In this document: positions 47,701-57,069 of the stretch, piece by piece | Position numbering within the stretch: the stretch's first letter is position 1 | Layout of the letters: the number at the start of each line of letters is the position of its first letter | Source: Lunularia cruciata | Lineage: Eukaryota > Streptophyta > Marchantiopsida > Lunulariales > Lunulariaceae | Direction: 5' to 3' | DNA length: 64,000 nt | NCBI GenBank assembly: GCA_948567375.1 | Contig: OX419756.1 | Location: 11,537,001-11,601,000 of the forward strand | Position numbers and translations under genes: made by a program | The notes under the pieces: generated by a model | Database searches by the model: none | Seen by the model: the letters and a program-made list of their open reading frames with translations, nothing else | What the model was told of the DNA's origin: nothing

Positions 47701-48900
47701 CTTGAGACTGACTATTCTTAGGTGTCTTACTCAGAGGTGCCTGACAACCTAATTGGAAATTCCTACCTTGGTGTTGTACTTGAATTTGTCATTGGGTCCA
47801 ATCAAATTGAACCTTATGACGTTCAACCCAATGTAGACCTAGAATGATATTATAGTGTAGAGGTACCACTTTAAACCTCATACACTCCAAATACTCCTTC
47901 CCAATCTTGATGGTAATAGGATGCGAGGTGCAAAATGCAATACTCCTTCTACCATCCGCCATCATCAAACTACTTCTAATCACTAGCTTGATAGGAATAC
48001 CCAATTCCTTTGCTACTTGCATAGACATGCAATTATTTGAACTTCTAGAACCAACCAAAATCCTACAACCCCGATTAGATATTGTACATTGCAAGTGAAG
48101 CAAACTTGTATAGGTCAAGCCTTCAATCCCATTTCAATCCCATCTCAAAATCTTTTAGTGGGATTCCTTGTTTCTTTCATCATTCCACTCCACAACACTT
48201 GGGCAACTTGTCGAGGTCATCCATTCTTGAGTGGAAATTCAGCAATGTGATGCCTTAATTGGCAATAATAAAAACAACCACCATTTTGTTGCAGTTTCTC
48301 TCTATCTACCATGGCAAGTGGTCTTTGTTGAATGGTATCAATCTCTATTGGTGGTGGCTCCTCCACTTGTGTATAGTGTATTGGTAGGCTTTGTGGAGGT
48401 CAAGGTCTAGACCAAGTTGTTGCCACCAAGGAATCAAAAGTTTGGCCAGCCGCATGGCTTCCTCCAAGTGTTTTGGCTCTTGCATGGCTACCTCTAATTT
48501 GGTTCTTGCCTTCAATCCCCTCACAAATTGATCTAAAGCTTCACCTTCCAATATATCTGGAATTTGCATGATGGTGTTTTGGAACTACATGATGTAACTT
48601 CTTACAGAGCCAATATGTTTCAACTCTGCCAACTTATCCCGTGCAGCTTGTGTGGCATTTATAGATTGGAACCAACTAATTATTGTGCTCTTGAATTCTG
48701 CCCATGTCAAGATTGGTGCAACAATTTTTCATTCAGCTTGCTCCACTTGGAATCTCCACCATAGCTTTGCTACTCCATCCAATTGACTAGAAGCCAAGAG
48801 AATTTGTTTTTGCTCGTCTTGTAGATTGGTAGCTTCAAAATAATGTTCAGTCAAACACAAAGTTATCCATTGCACTCGGGAGATTCTTGCCTTCAAATAT
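44711..48900 (-). pseudogene. V1 gag-pol (gag, PR, RT, RNase H, integrase, chromodomain)
   Basis: Gag: MQIPDILEGEALDQFVRGLK near 48569. Protease near 48118-47789: the SSNNCMSMQVAKELGI region, with the active-site DSG changed to GSR. A 20-residue triple repeat at 47492-47710 separates protease from RT. RT near 47455-46802: [20 protein letters not shown], then the catalytic box FLDDIL. RNase H near 46350-46050: HKPLLQTLHLEHMKSLHHR. Integrase: CESCQHNKAS of the HHCC finger near 45815, SLDLITSLPK, then TYHPQTDGQTERENC near 45430. Chromodomain at 44711-44848: RRQHIEYKVLRKGYPLHDAT then WEPLSHL. Stops and frameshifts are scattered. Chromodomains of this clade are known to direct insertion into histone-methylated heterochromatin. 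Confidence 0.9.
47492..47710 (-). repeat. Three 20-residue tandem repeats in V1 polyprotein
   Basis: 60-bp units coding KVAIEQTWKGDESQDGKF, KKATREQAWKRSESLEGNF and SKATIEQALEEDKS-like segments lie between protease and RT. The units differ by scattered substitutions. Confidence 0.8.
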
Positions 48901-49423
48901 CTTGGGTTAAGGGAATCTGATCCAATCTTCTCCTTCTCAAATTGGTACTCTCTCTACATGCTTTTGTCGTCAAAGATCTCTTTCATCCAACAATCAAGTA
49001 AGGTGCTTGATTTGTTGTTGCATAGCAAGGATAACATTGGGTATTGCCGCCATGGTTGCTATTCTATATCACTCCACCCCTAATCTATCTAATTTATTAA
49101 CACATAGAAATAACACGTCCACCATTCTCTATAAGTTACAATTGGAAGTATCAAGGGTTTCTCAAATATGGTGATGCAAAAAATCTTGTCCAACGTGTGA
49201 GGTGATGAATTGTGTGAAACAATGTTTGGGTAGCACTTGGACACAGAAATCCCAATGGTTTGGTGGAAGTGGATTTGGTGGTCCATAAATTCCATCCATC
49301 CCATTCCTTCTCTAATACCAATGTAAAAGACCAAAACCAAAGAGAGAAATAGGAGAATGGAAGTTCACATTGAGACACTTGAATATGGGAAAACTCCAAA
49401 TGCTTAGCATGAGCTTTGGCTTT

Positions 49424-49433
49424 GGTATTTATA
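49424..49433 (-). promoter_or_regulatory. TATA box of V1 LTR promoter
   Basis: TATAAATACC on the minus strand is kept in all three V-family LTRs here (also near 44321 and 61655), although the flanking sequence varies. Confidence 0.6.
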
Positions 49434-49574
49434 GGTGGCATACAAGGCCCTTGAGAAGCTTCCCAAGAAGCTTCCTTGAGCCGCTTCCTTAGAGTGCAAG
49501 CCAAGTTAACTGGGAAGTTTCTCAAGAAACTTCTTTCTAGAAGCCGTTTACTTGGCATGCAAGCTAAGCTAGTT

Positions 49575-49594
49575 AGAAGCTTCTAGAAACTTCC
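49575..49594. promoter_or_regulatory. Heat-shock element in V1 LTR
   Basis: AGAAGCTTCTAGAAACTTCC consists of four contiguous 5-bp units, nGAAn nTTCn nGAAn nTTCn, the binding pattern for trimeric heat-shock factors. It lies about 140 bp upstream, in element orientation, of the TATA box at 49424-49433, that is in U3. Confidence 0.65.
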
Positions 49595-49751
49595 TTCTAG
49601 AAGCTACTTGCTTGGGGCACAAATTGACTAGTTGTGAAGCTTCCAAAGAAGCTTCCTAGATGCTTTTGGAATATTCTAGACTAATTTGGCTTATTCTCTA
49701 CTTTGTTTGCCTTACTAACTACCTTGCTAAATTTTATATTGGTATAGAGTA

Positions 49752-50700
49752 TGTCTATTGGAGTTGTTTGGTAGGATTAGCATTGACTAGCTACAATATT
49801 ACAGGTTGGTATAAGAGTACATAGGTACTTGTATGTGGAGAGAGATGAGACTGCTAGGAGAGTCTCTCTCCATTAGGTGACACACTTGGCCTATCAGTAA
49901 TTTGAGTTATTATTGATGTCAACAATCAAGGGTTACTAGAAGGCCCTACTTGTAGATATTTTCTTATTGGGGGCATGATCTAGAGCAACATGGGCCTATT
50001 CATTTGGTGATTGCTGAATGACCATGGTAAGGACATACACAAACTGGCCGAGGTTTGAGTCTTTAGGATCCTTGTTCTAGTGTGTTTTGGAAGATGTTAC
50101 AAATACTACTACATCTCCAATTTCAGTAGTCTATTTCTCTAGCTTACATTTTGGAGAAAGTCCCTTTGATGGGTGATTCTTGCACCTGGGTGGTGGTGAG
50201 TACACATCAGGTCCATTCTTGGATAGGACATGTTGTTTTGTTAGATGCAGCCAGAGTGGGATCACGGGCTCATCTCCTCCATCTTTGGTGGACAAGCCTC
50301 TTACCTAGAGAGGTTCTACAACGTGCTTATGATAGGATTCAACAACTAGACCACATCATTGTTAATGACATCTTGGATGTTGAGTGTCAGTCTTAGACGG
50401 TGATAGTGGCTGATAGGTCACCTATGCAAGTGGTGAACCTAGTTGGATAGCCTAGAGCCACTTTTCCCACACTTATGAGTTTCACAAGCTCTCATGCTTT
50501 TTGAGAAGAAGGTATTGGACTGGTTTGGGACTCACAATTATAGTAGTTGGTGGAGCCCAATGCCGTTGAGATAGAGCAAGTGATGTTTTTGCACCAATAT
50601 TACCATTGTTTGAGCAATGTCAGTGGTATCCAAGCATCAGGTGTTAGGTCAAGCTATGGACTTGACCTATTTGACCTGGATTGTGAGACTTGGCTTGGTA
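49752..50700 (+). pseudogene. G1 C5 cytosine DNA methyltransferase domain
   Basis: Reading through stops and shifts, the plus strand shows LLELFG (cofactor-binding motif I), RYLYVERDETARRVSLH, GPIHLVIAE, stop, PW, stop, GHTQTGRG (motif IV region), FWKMLQ and AYILEKVPLMGDS (motif VI region). It continues LLDAARVGSRAH, LWWTSLLPREVLQRAYDRI and, near 50635-50690, HQVLGQAMDLTYLTWIV (motif X region). The family transfers methyl groups to cytosine C5 through the Cys of Pro-Cys in motif IV and the Glu of ENV in motif VI. Here Pro-Cys reads Pro-Trp, with stops on both sides, and ENV reads EKV, so this copy is dead. Position between protease and RT in one reading direction shows it belongs to the element. 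Closest subfamily not determinable by eye. Confidence 0.8.
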
Positions 50701-51139
50701 GAGCAGTGTAGCATGTGCTTGATAGGCATCACCACTTGGACACTTGTGAACCTTATGCCTATCAAGATGATTCAGGCATATGTTGGAGGTAATGGACCGA
50801 GTGGACATGGTATTCTTGGGACACAGCCAAAAGCTACTAGGGAGAGTGGTCTACTTGGAGTTCATCCTTGGTCTACTTGGGTGGCAACAAGAGGACGTAT
50901 GGGGTTTGTAGCCAAATTAGAGGGAGTTTTTCACATTGAGGTTAAGACCTCTAGTGGTTGGGAGCATGACACTATTGCTCCCAAGGGTCCAATGTAGTAG
51001 CCAATCACTATGATAGTCTTCCACTGCTATGACAATTATAGAGGATACTTGGGAGCCAAATCTTGGACCCAATCTTATAGGAGAGGAAAGAAGAGAGTTT
51101 GGAGGTTCTTGAGGAGCTAGATGAGTTGTTTTTCCTTTA

Positions 51140-51900
51140 GTATGAAGGATTTGGGTGCTCTAAAAGGACCTAGTATATGGATTGAGCTGACTAGCAATAC
51201 ACCAATATTTTGATGTCCCTATTTATATAGTGTCATGGAGTGAATATTGATTCAAAGCCGGAGTAGTGACCATTTTGAGGCTAGTTTGGTAGAGATTTTG
51301 CATGGAGAGTATACATCAGCTACAGTAATGCTAGCCAAGAAGGATATGCATGGCAACTACATAAATAGGTGGATGTGTGGAGATTATCATCCTATCAACC
51401 AAAAGACTAGGGCTGATTAGTATGCTATGCTTCCACTGAAGGAGATATTTGATACAATTGGGTATGCAAAGGTCTTTAGTACTTTGGATCATCAAGCAAG
51501 ATATCATCAATTTCCACTCAGAGAGGAGGATAAGTCCAAGACAACATTTTTGGCTATTGATCCTCATGGCAAGGATGTGTTATATTAGTGGAGGTTCTTA
51601 CCATTTGGGTTAAAGAACACTCTTGCTGAGTTCCAAAGGGCATGGACAAGATCTTAGCTAGATTGGATTTTGCTCAATGCTATATTGATGACATATTGAT
51701 CTATAATACTATTGTGGAAGAGCATGAGAGACAACTGTTGGAGGTGTTTGAGAGGTGGAGATCTCATGGAATCAAATTACATCCTAGGAAGTGTAGGTTC
51801 TTCCATGAGCAGGTTGAGTATTTGGGTCACACTATCTACTCCGGAGGACCTGGTGTTAAAAAAACCAAGGTGGAAGCTATTGCACATATTCCTTGACTTA
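51140..51900 (+). pseudogene. G1 reverse transcriptase
   Basis: Matches gypsy RT: ASLVEILHGEYTSATVMLAK near 51280, GDYHPINQKTRAD, AKVFSTLDHQARYHQFPLRE near 51470, then FLPFGLKNTLAEFQRA and ARLDFAQCYIDDILIYNTIV with an intact YIDD catalytic box near 51680. RWRSHGIKLHPRKCRFFHEQ and VEYLGHTIYSGG follow to 51896. A few stops and one or two shifts (around 51410, 51588 and 51655) break it. Confidence 0.88.
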
Positions 51901-52215
51901 CGGATATGAGCAAAGTGCAAGCATTCTTTGGATCGGCAAACTTCTATTGTTGTTATGTTAGAGGATTTAGTGCTATTGCCAAGTCCTTGACAAAGCTAAC
52001 CAAGCTTACACAGGATTGATGTTCAGGAGATGAGCAAGAGATAGCTTTTGTAGAGCTCAAGGAGAGGTTGATGTCTACTCCTATTTTGAGGAGACCAATC
52101 AAAGGACAACCATTTCAGGTTCACACTAATTGGAGTATGTTGGGGCTTGGAGCATTTCTCACCCAATATGATGATGAGGAGAAGGAGTTTGTGGTGGCCT
52201 ATGCTAGTCGCTCCA

Positions 52216-55059
52216 TGTGACAACCGGGCAAATATCACTTTTGCGGTAATCAAGTAAGTAAAGTTTGTTCCCATAGAGATACTAGTCAAAATTGGTCAAA
52301 TACAAAGCAAAGTAACAATTTCAGTTCTTCTTGAGTTCTTCTTTAGTCTCTCAGGTAGAAACCACACCCAAAAGAGAATAACAAGCACTGATTCTCAGTC
52401 TTGTCACAAGTTAACACTTCTTAATCACAACTCCATCAATTCTTTCCAAACAATCTTGATTGTGATGATTCAGGCTCTCCCAAAAATGGCACTTCATTGC
52501 AAAACTACTTTGCCTCAGAATTGTGTTCCACCACTCCACTGAAGGCACAACTTCCTTGGTCAAAATTGCTTCACATCAACTTTGCACTGCACTCACAAAT
52601 GCAGAATACTACCAACACTACAATTCCTTTCAAATCTGTCAAGGCATTGCTTTGATTGCACTTCACTTAGGATCAAACACATAGAATGAAGATCAAGGCT
52701 GCAGAATCCAACATCCAACAAGCACACTGACTTGCACTTTGAATTTCTCCAAATACTCACAAACATAATTGCAAAGTTGATACTTAGAATCAAGCTCAAG
52801 CAATGAGCACCGCTTCACATCACTTCGCTTTATCTATTCTCAAAAATAATGAGCACTGAACAACATAAGACTGCGAATGCCACTCTTAAATAGTGAAGCA
52901 ATCAACAATTCTAACAACTATACCGTTCTATAACAACTCTTCTAACCTTCAGATCTGAAATGATGATGCACCTCTTCATATCTGCCTCTTCAAATCTCAA
53001 AACTGTTACTAATCCGATCTGATGTCTACTTCGTCATCGGCTTTCAAACCCGAACCCAAAGTAAATTTACTTCCTACTACTCTATCTTTGGGTTTCACAA
53101 CTTCTAATTCTTCTACCAGATCCAGCAACTCTCTTTCCTAATCTGAAATTCCACTAGTGGGTAATCTATCTAAGTCCTTACCTCCCAACCAACTCTTCTC
53201 TAATGTCTCCATCTCTAACTCCAAAGTCATCTGTACTCCTACTTTGTCTACTTTCGGTTTAGCTCTGACATCCTTCCAAAGTTTGTCTATCTCCAACTTT
53301 ACTAAGTCTAATCTAATTGCAATATTATCTTCTACTTCTAATATCTTCCTATCTACACGAGTTCTTAGACAGATCAACAAAGCATTTAGATATGTGTCTA
53401 TTGCCTGTCTTCTCTTCATCTCCTGCACCAACAACTTCAACTCATGCAGCCTCGTCTCTTCAATCTGAATGCTGGCCTTTGTACTTAGCATTGCATTCAT
53501 CCTGAGGACAATCTCCTTCAATGGCTCCAATCGCATCTTTCTTTCTCACTCCCAATCTGCAAGCCAATCCTCTCTGTACATCGCCAACTCCACTTCAAAC
53601 TCGACTTTCACCGTTTCTTTCTCCTTCTCCTTTTGTTCAATCTTCTCCTCCTGATTACGAAGTAACTCTTGTAATCTCTCCTCTTCCCTATATTGCACTG
53701 TCAACTCCCTCTGCCATAAATGCTTCTTCTCTTCGGAGTACTCACTTCTACTTCTACACTCTTCCCCTTCTTTGCGTAGTACTCATCCGTGCTCTAGATT
53801 TGAATGATATACTGTTGCTCCTCTATGTTGACTTCTCTTCTCAAGTCAGGATGGAAGGGTGACACCATTTGATTTTGCTCCGCCGAGTTGAGCAAATTTA
53901 ACCCAAGGTAAAAATGTGATGCAAACAGCACGATGTAATGTGGAGGTGACTTATCCCATAGATTCCACACCATTTTTTGCGTCCTTCCATGGAAGCACCT
54001 CCCCAGTTGATTGGTTCTCCTGCAAACAGTTTGTGAAAGAACACTGCTTGGTGTTTCATCACATATGTTGTTCTCTCCGGCTTCAAGATTGCCATGAGAG
54101 CACTCACGATCCCTCTGTTCACTGGATCCTTGGAACTCTTGACCTTGTATCCGTTCTTTGTTCTCTTCAAGAGAAAGCGTCCCTCACTTCTTGAGTTTCT
54201 TCTCCTACTTCTCCCTTACCCAAGAAGGTGGCACCCTGCTCCATGCCTGCTTCTCTCCTGAGCACTAATCTCCAATCTGACTCTATCCAACAAGCTAGAT
54301 TTCCTCTCTTCCCCTCTTCCTCCGGGCCATCGAGACACTTTCTCTTGATAATCTTGGTCATGAAACCTGGAAAATTGACATTCTAGTTCCATGCCAAGAA
54401 CGTGATCCAAAGTCGGCTCAAGACTTTGATTCTCGCAATCACGTCTAATCTCCAAATTGCATGATTCCTCACTGCAAATTCAGAGTTCTTCTTTCCTCCT
54501 CCCATCTCTCTTGCTTTCCCACTATCTCTCAGTTTCACTCTCTCAACTTCACCCTTACACACTAGCGCGTCTTCAACTCTATTTCCCTTCCCATGATCAT
54601 CTGCATGACAACTTCTCAACGGCGAAGGAAAATTGCTCGACATTGCTTTGTCGTTAGCCCAATTTTTATAGAGTTGCACTTTCTTTGTCTCTCTTCAATT
54701 TGAGTTTCTACCAAGAAATTGCACCTCTTACATGCACCTATCACTGTCAATTGTACTTCACGCATATGGGCCGTCAGTTTTGAACGGTCCCTTCTTGAAT
54801 TTCTCACCCCGATGAAAGGTTGTTAGATTGTCTTTGCCTTGGGTTGAGCTCCCCCCCCGATACAAAGAATCCTTACTTTGTGTTGTATGCTGACAAGGCA
54901 TTTTTGAGTACTTCACCTTATGACCCAAAGTCACTTTACTTTGGGTTTCATTCCAAAGACTCTTTTCTTTGCCTTCTTTGGCCATACAGGCACAATTTGA
55001 CTTCTCTATACACTTCTTCTCTTTTATTTTGAACAAAAACAAAAAATGTGTGCACCACA
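52216..55059. mobile_element. L-B: LTR-like insertion (2844 bp) with 5-bp target duplication
   Basis: Flanked by CTCCA at 52211-52215 and 55060-55064; begins TGTGACAACC and ends GTGCACCACA. TG...CA ends with a 5-bp duplication are the retroviral-integrase signature. No internal LTR pair is seen, so it is a solo LTR or non-autonomous element. It aligns with L-A over its left 800 bp and in later blocks. Confidence 0.88.
53138..54361 (-). pseudogene. Antisense gene in L-B (unknown, HFYFGLNLL family)
   Basis: Minus-strand pieces read EEEGKRGNLACWIESDWRL near 54320, TKNGYKVKSSKDPVNRGIVS near 54160, KHQAVFFHKLFAGEPINWG near 54050, and a shifted HHIFTLGLNLLNSAEQN near 53900. Further on lies a heptad-like, Lys/Glu/Leu-rich frame (53536-53138, with LKLLVQEMKRRQAIDTYLNA) likely to form a coiled coil. 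Order and motifs match L-A. The function is unknown. Confidence 0.55.
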
Positions 55060-55319
55060 CTCCAACAATTCAATAGAGGTGAAGCATAGTTCACATGAGG
55101 GAGAGTGCTTGGCAACAATTTGGGGAGTAGCATATTTTAGATGTTACCTATTTGGTAACCCCTTTACTCTCATCACTGATCATCAACCACTAAAGTGGTT
55201 CATAGAGTCCAACAAGCTTTCAAGGAAACTTGCATGATGGGCTATGATTTTATAGGAGTGTGATTTTATGGTTATTCACAAACCTGGGGTGGTGAACCAT
55301 GATGCAGATGGGTTGAGTA

Positions 55320-55960
55320 GAAACCTATGTCCCAATTAGCCAGAATCAGATCCTCATTCTTGGATCGAGTTCTCAATCATTTTGGTGCACCAATTGAGGT
55401 TTTGACTGATCAAGGTATAGAGTTCTTGGGGGAGTTTCAGGTCTTGTGTGACAAGGCTTTGATTGATCATCATACTACCTCTCAAGATCACCTTAAGGCA
55501 GATGGCTTAGCAAAGAGAGTGGTTGAGATAGTGAAGAGAGGATCACGGAAGTATGGTTTGCAGAGAGGCCACTTGGGAGATTGGGATCTCTAGTTACCTT
55601 GGTTGGCCATGGACTATCATTTCAACCAACAAGCCTCTTTAGCATCCTTCTCTCCTTACTTTCTACTCTATGGACGAGATCCAAAATTTACATGCAACCA
55701 TTTTTCAAGATGCTATTGTAGTCTTGGACTTGGATGATCCAAACGTATGGGTGAGCGCATGTTCAAAAAGGGTAGAGATCTTTTGGAGAGTATGCCAATG
55801 GCCTTTGAGAACTTGGCAATTGCTCAACATAGAGATACCTTATGCTATGCTACTATTTGAGGAGGAAGTTATAGACCCTCAATCCGTTGATTTCATCTAG
55901 GGGACTATATATATCTACCACATACAACACCAATGATACTTGATGTTTCTACAAGCCGCA
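55320..55960 (+). pseudogene. G1 integrase, C-terminal part
   Basis: FLDRVLNHFGAPIEVLTDQG and FLGEFQVLCDKALIDHHTTS give the second catalytic Asp and following region near 55370-55480. Then HLKADGLAKRVVEIVKR, with the conserved Glu region altered, and SLASFSPYFLLYGRDP near 55635. The zinc-binding N-terminus and first Asp are not visible: about 150 residues seem deleted between RNase H and this point. Stops at several places. Confidence 0.75.
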
Positions 55961-56039
55961 CTAACTTAAGAGTGCACAAGGTTTTTCTATTTGGAGTCCT
56001 TGTGTTGGAAGGAAGGGATGGTGTTGATGTGTGTGATTG

Positions 56040-56262
56040 TGCGCCATGCCACCTCCCAAACATTGATGGTACTATGGACCCAAGCTTGGCACTTGTGTGT
56101 GTAGGCTTGAGGTGTATGTTATGTGGCTCTTATGGTGGAGCTACTACTATGTTAGTGTGTGATAGCTATTTGAGAGGATGTTTGACTCCCCTCTCACGAT
56201 GGTTCCTCAAGGACAATGGATATGTCCTAGATGTACTTGACCTATAGCTAGTTCATCCTTTA
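56040..56262 (+). pseudogene. PHD-like zinc finger at G1 C-terminus
   Basis: CHLPNIDGTMDPSLALV leads into LRCMLCGS, TTMLVCDSYLRGCLTP and, after a one-base shift, MVPQGQWICPRC. The spacing C-x2-C ... C-D ... C-L-T-P ... W-x-C-P-x-C follows the PHD finger, a reader of histone H3 tails. The central part that would hold the Cys-His pair is partly deleted. It takes the place that a chromodomain holds in V1 and V3. Confidence 0.65.
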
Positions 56263-56409
56263 TATGATATTGATTACAGATAGGCAACTAATGATGGGGC
56301 TCGATATCACCCGGCCTCCTGATCTTTTGCCCACCATAGGTTAAACCATATACTTGGGGAGATGGCTATTTGGAGTTAAGGAGACCTACTCGCTAGCTAG
56401 GGGGGCAAT

Positions 56410-56960
56410 TGTGGCACTTTAGAGTCCATGTATGACTTATGTATGAGTTGTGCTTCTATAGTGTGTGATGTTAAAAATGATGTATGTTGTGTAGCAATGC
56501 ATATACTCACTACAACTGTCATGCCATTTGTAGCTTTGCATCTAGATTGCTTGGACATTGGAGTAGCAATGATAGTAGTTAGAGGTATTTTAGAGGTATA
56601 GCAGTTAGTTGAAAACAACTTTCCGTCGGTTGAATATCATGTTTTGGGTATTGACTACATGGTGAGGCCCATTGTCACTTGCACCATTTGCACCATTGGG
56701 TGTGCCATCAGTAGGACCGTTGGTCAAAATCAGGAGTAAACCTAAGGAGTGCAGCTCTAAAGTGCTCACTTCTCTGTTGTTGAGCCTTTGAGTTCCTAGC
56801 TAGAGTGGATAAAAAGCCAATGAGTGTCACTTGGAGTCTCTTAGCTAGAGTGGGTGTGGCTTGATTATAATCAATGCCCAATTGTTGGCAGACCATTGAG
56901 TGACAAATCAAGTACTAATCTGATTAAGTGTGATTTGAGTTGTGTAACCAAACTGATTAT
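56410..56960 (+). repeat. 3' LTR of G1 (551 bp)
   Basis: It starts TGTGGCACTTTAGAGTCCATG after a G-rich tract and matches the 5' LTR from 56532 on. It ends ...CTGATTAT, where the 5' copy ends CTGATTACA. Confidence 0.85.
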
Positions 56961-57058
56961 TGTCGCACTTTAGAGTCCATGTATGACTTATGAGTGAGTT
57001 GTGCTTCTATAGTGTGTGATGTTGACAATGATGTATATTTTGTAGTAATGTATATACG
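56961..57058 (+). repeat. Second G1 LTR start, tandem to the 3' LTR
   Basis: TGTCGCACTTTAGAGTCCATG and about 80 more bases repeat the first 100 bp of the LTR directly after its end, then similarity stops. Confidence 0.85.
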
Positions 57059-57069
57059 CAAGACATGGT

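Larger units (their letters stand above)
44219..49746 (-). mobile_element. V1: Ty3/gypsy chromovirus inserted in G1 (5528 bp)
   Basis: It is flanked by GAGTA at 44214-44218 and 49747-49751 and bounded by two 425-bp LTRs. On the minus strand the 5' LTR (49746-49322) is followed at once by TTGGTATTAGAG, a primer site matching initiator Met tRNA, and a purine tract (GCGGTGGGAGAA) precedes the 3' LTR. Order: gag, protease, RT, RNase H, integrase, chromodomain. Terminal dinucleotides are mutated from TG/CA to TA/TA. Stops in most domains make it defective. Confidence 0.93.
49322..49746 (-). repeat. V1 5' LTR (425 bp)
   Basis: It begins TGTAAAAGACC (plus strand) and ends TTGGTATA. It aligns throughout with 44219-44643. 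It holds the minus-strand TATA box at 49424-49433 and a four-unit heat-shock element at 49575-49594. Confidence 0.93.
51900..55320 (+). pseudogene. G1 RNase H, split by L-B
   Basis: The N-terminal part (VQAFFGSANFYCCYVRGF, FVELKERLMSTPILRRP, FVVAYASRS) ends at 52215. After L-B it resumes at 55065 with NNSIEVKHSSHEGECLATIW and LITDHQPLKWFIESNKL, then VVNHDADGLSRN by 55325. The frame is continuous across the target duplication CTCCA, which dates L-B after G1. One TGA (near 55236) and one TAG (near 55254) interrupt the second part. Confidence 0.85.
34014..56960 (+). mobile_element. G1: Ty3/gypsy element with cytosine methyltransferase and PHD-like finger
   Basis: A plus-strand gypsy element bounded by a truncated 5' LTR (34014-34453) and a 3' LTR (56410-56960). 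The order of recognisable parts is gag with zinc knuckle, retropepsin, a linker, a C5-type DNA methyltransferase, reverse transcriptase, RNase H, integrase, PHD-like finger, polypurine tract (AGGGGGG near 56399) and LTR. Removing the three insertions with exact 5-bp target duplications (L-A, V1, L-B; 12.1 kb together) leaves about 10.8 kb, including an unexplained purine-rich stretch at 36.5-38.9 kb. Every domain has stops or frameshifts, so it is defective. Domain order is read directly; element integrity before decay is inferred from frame continuity across each insertion. Confidence 0.88.
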
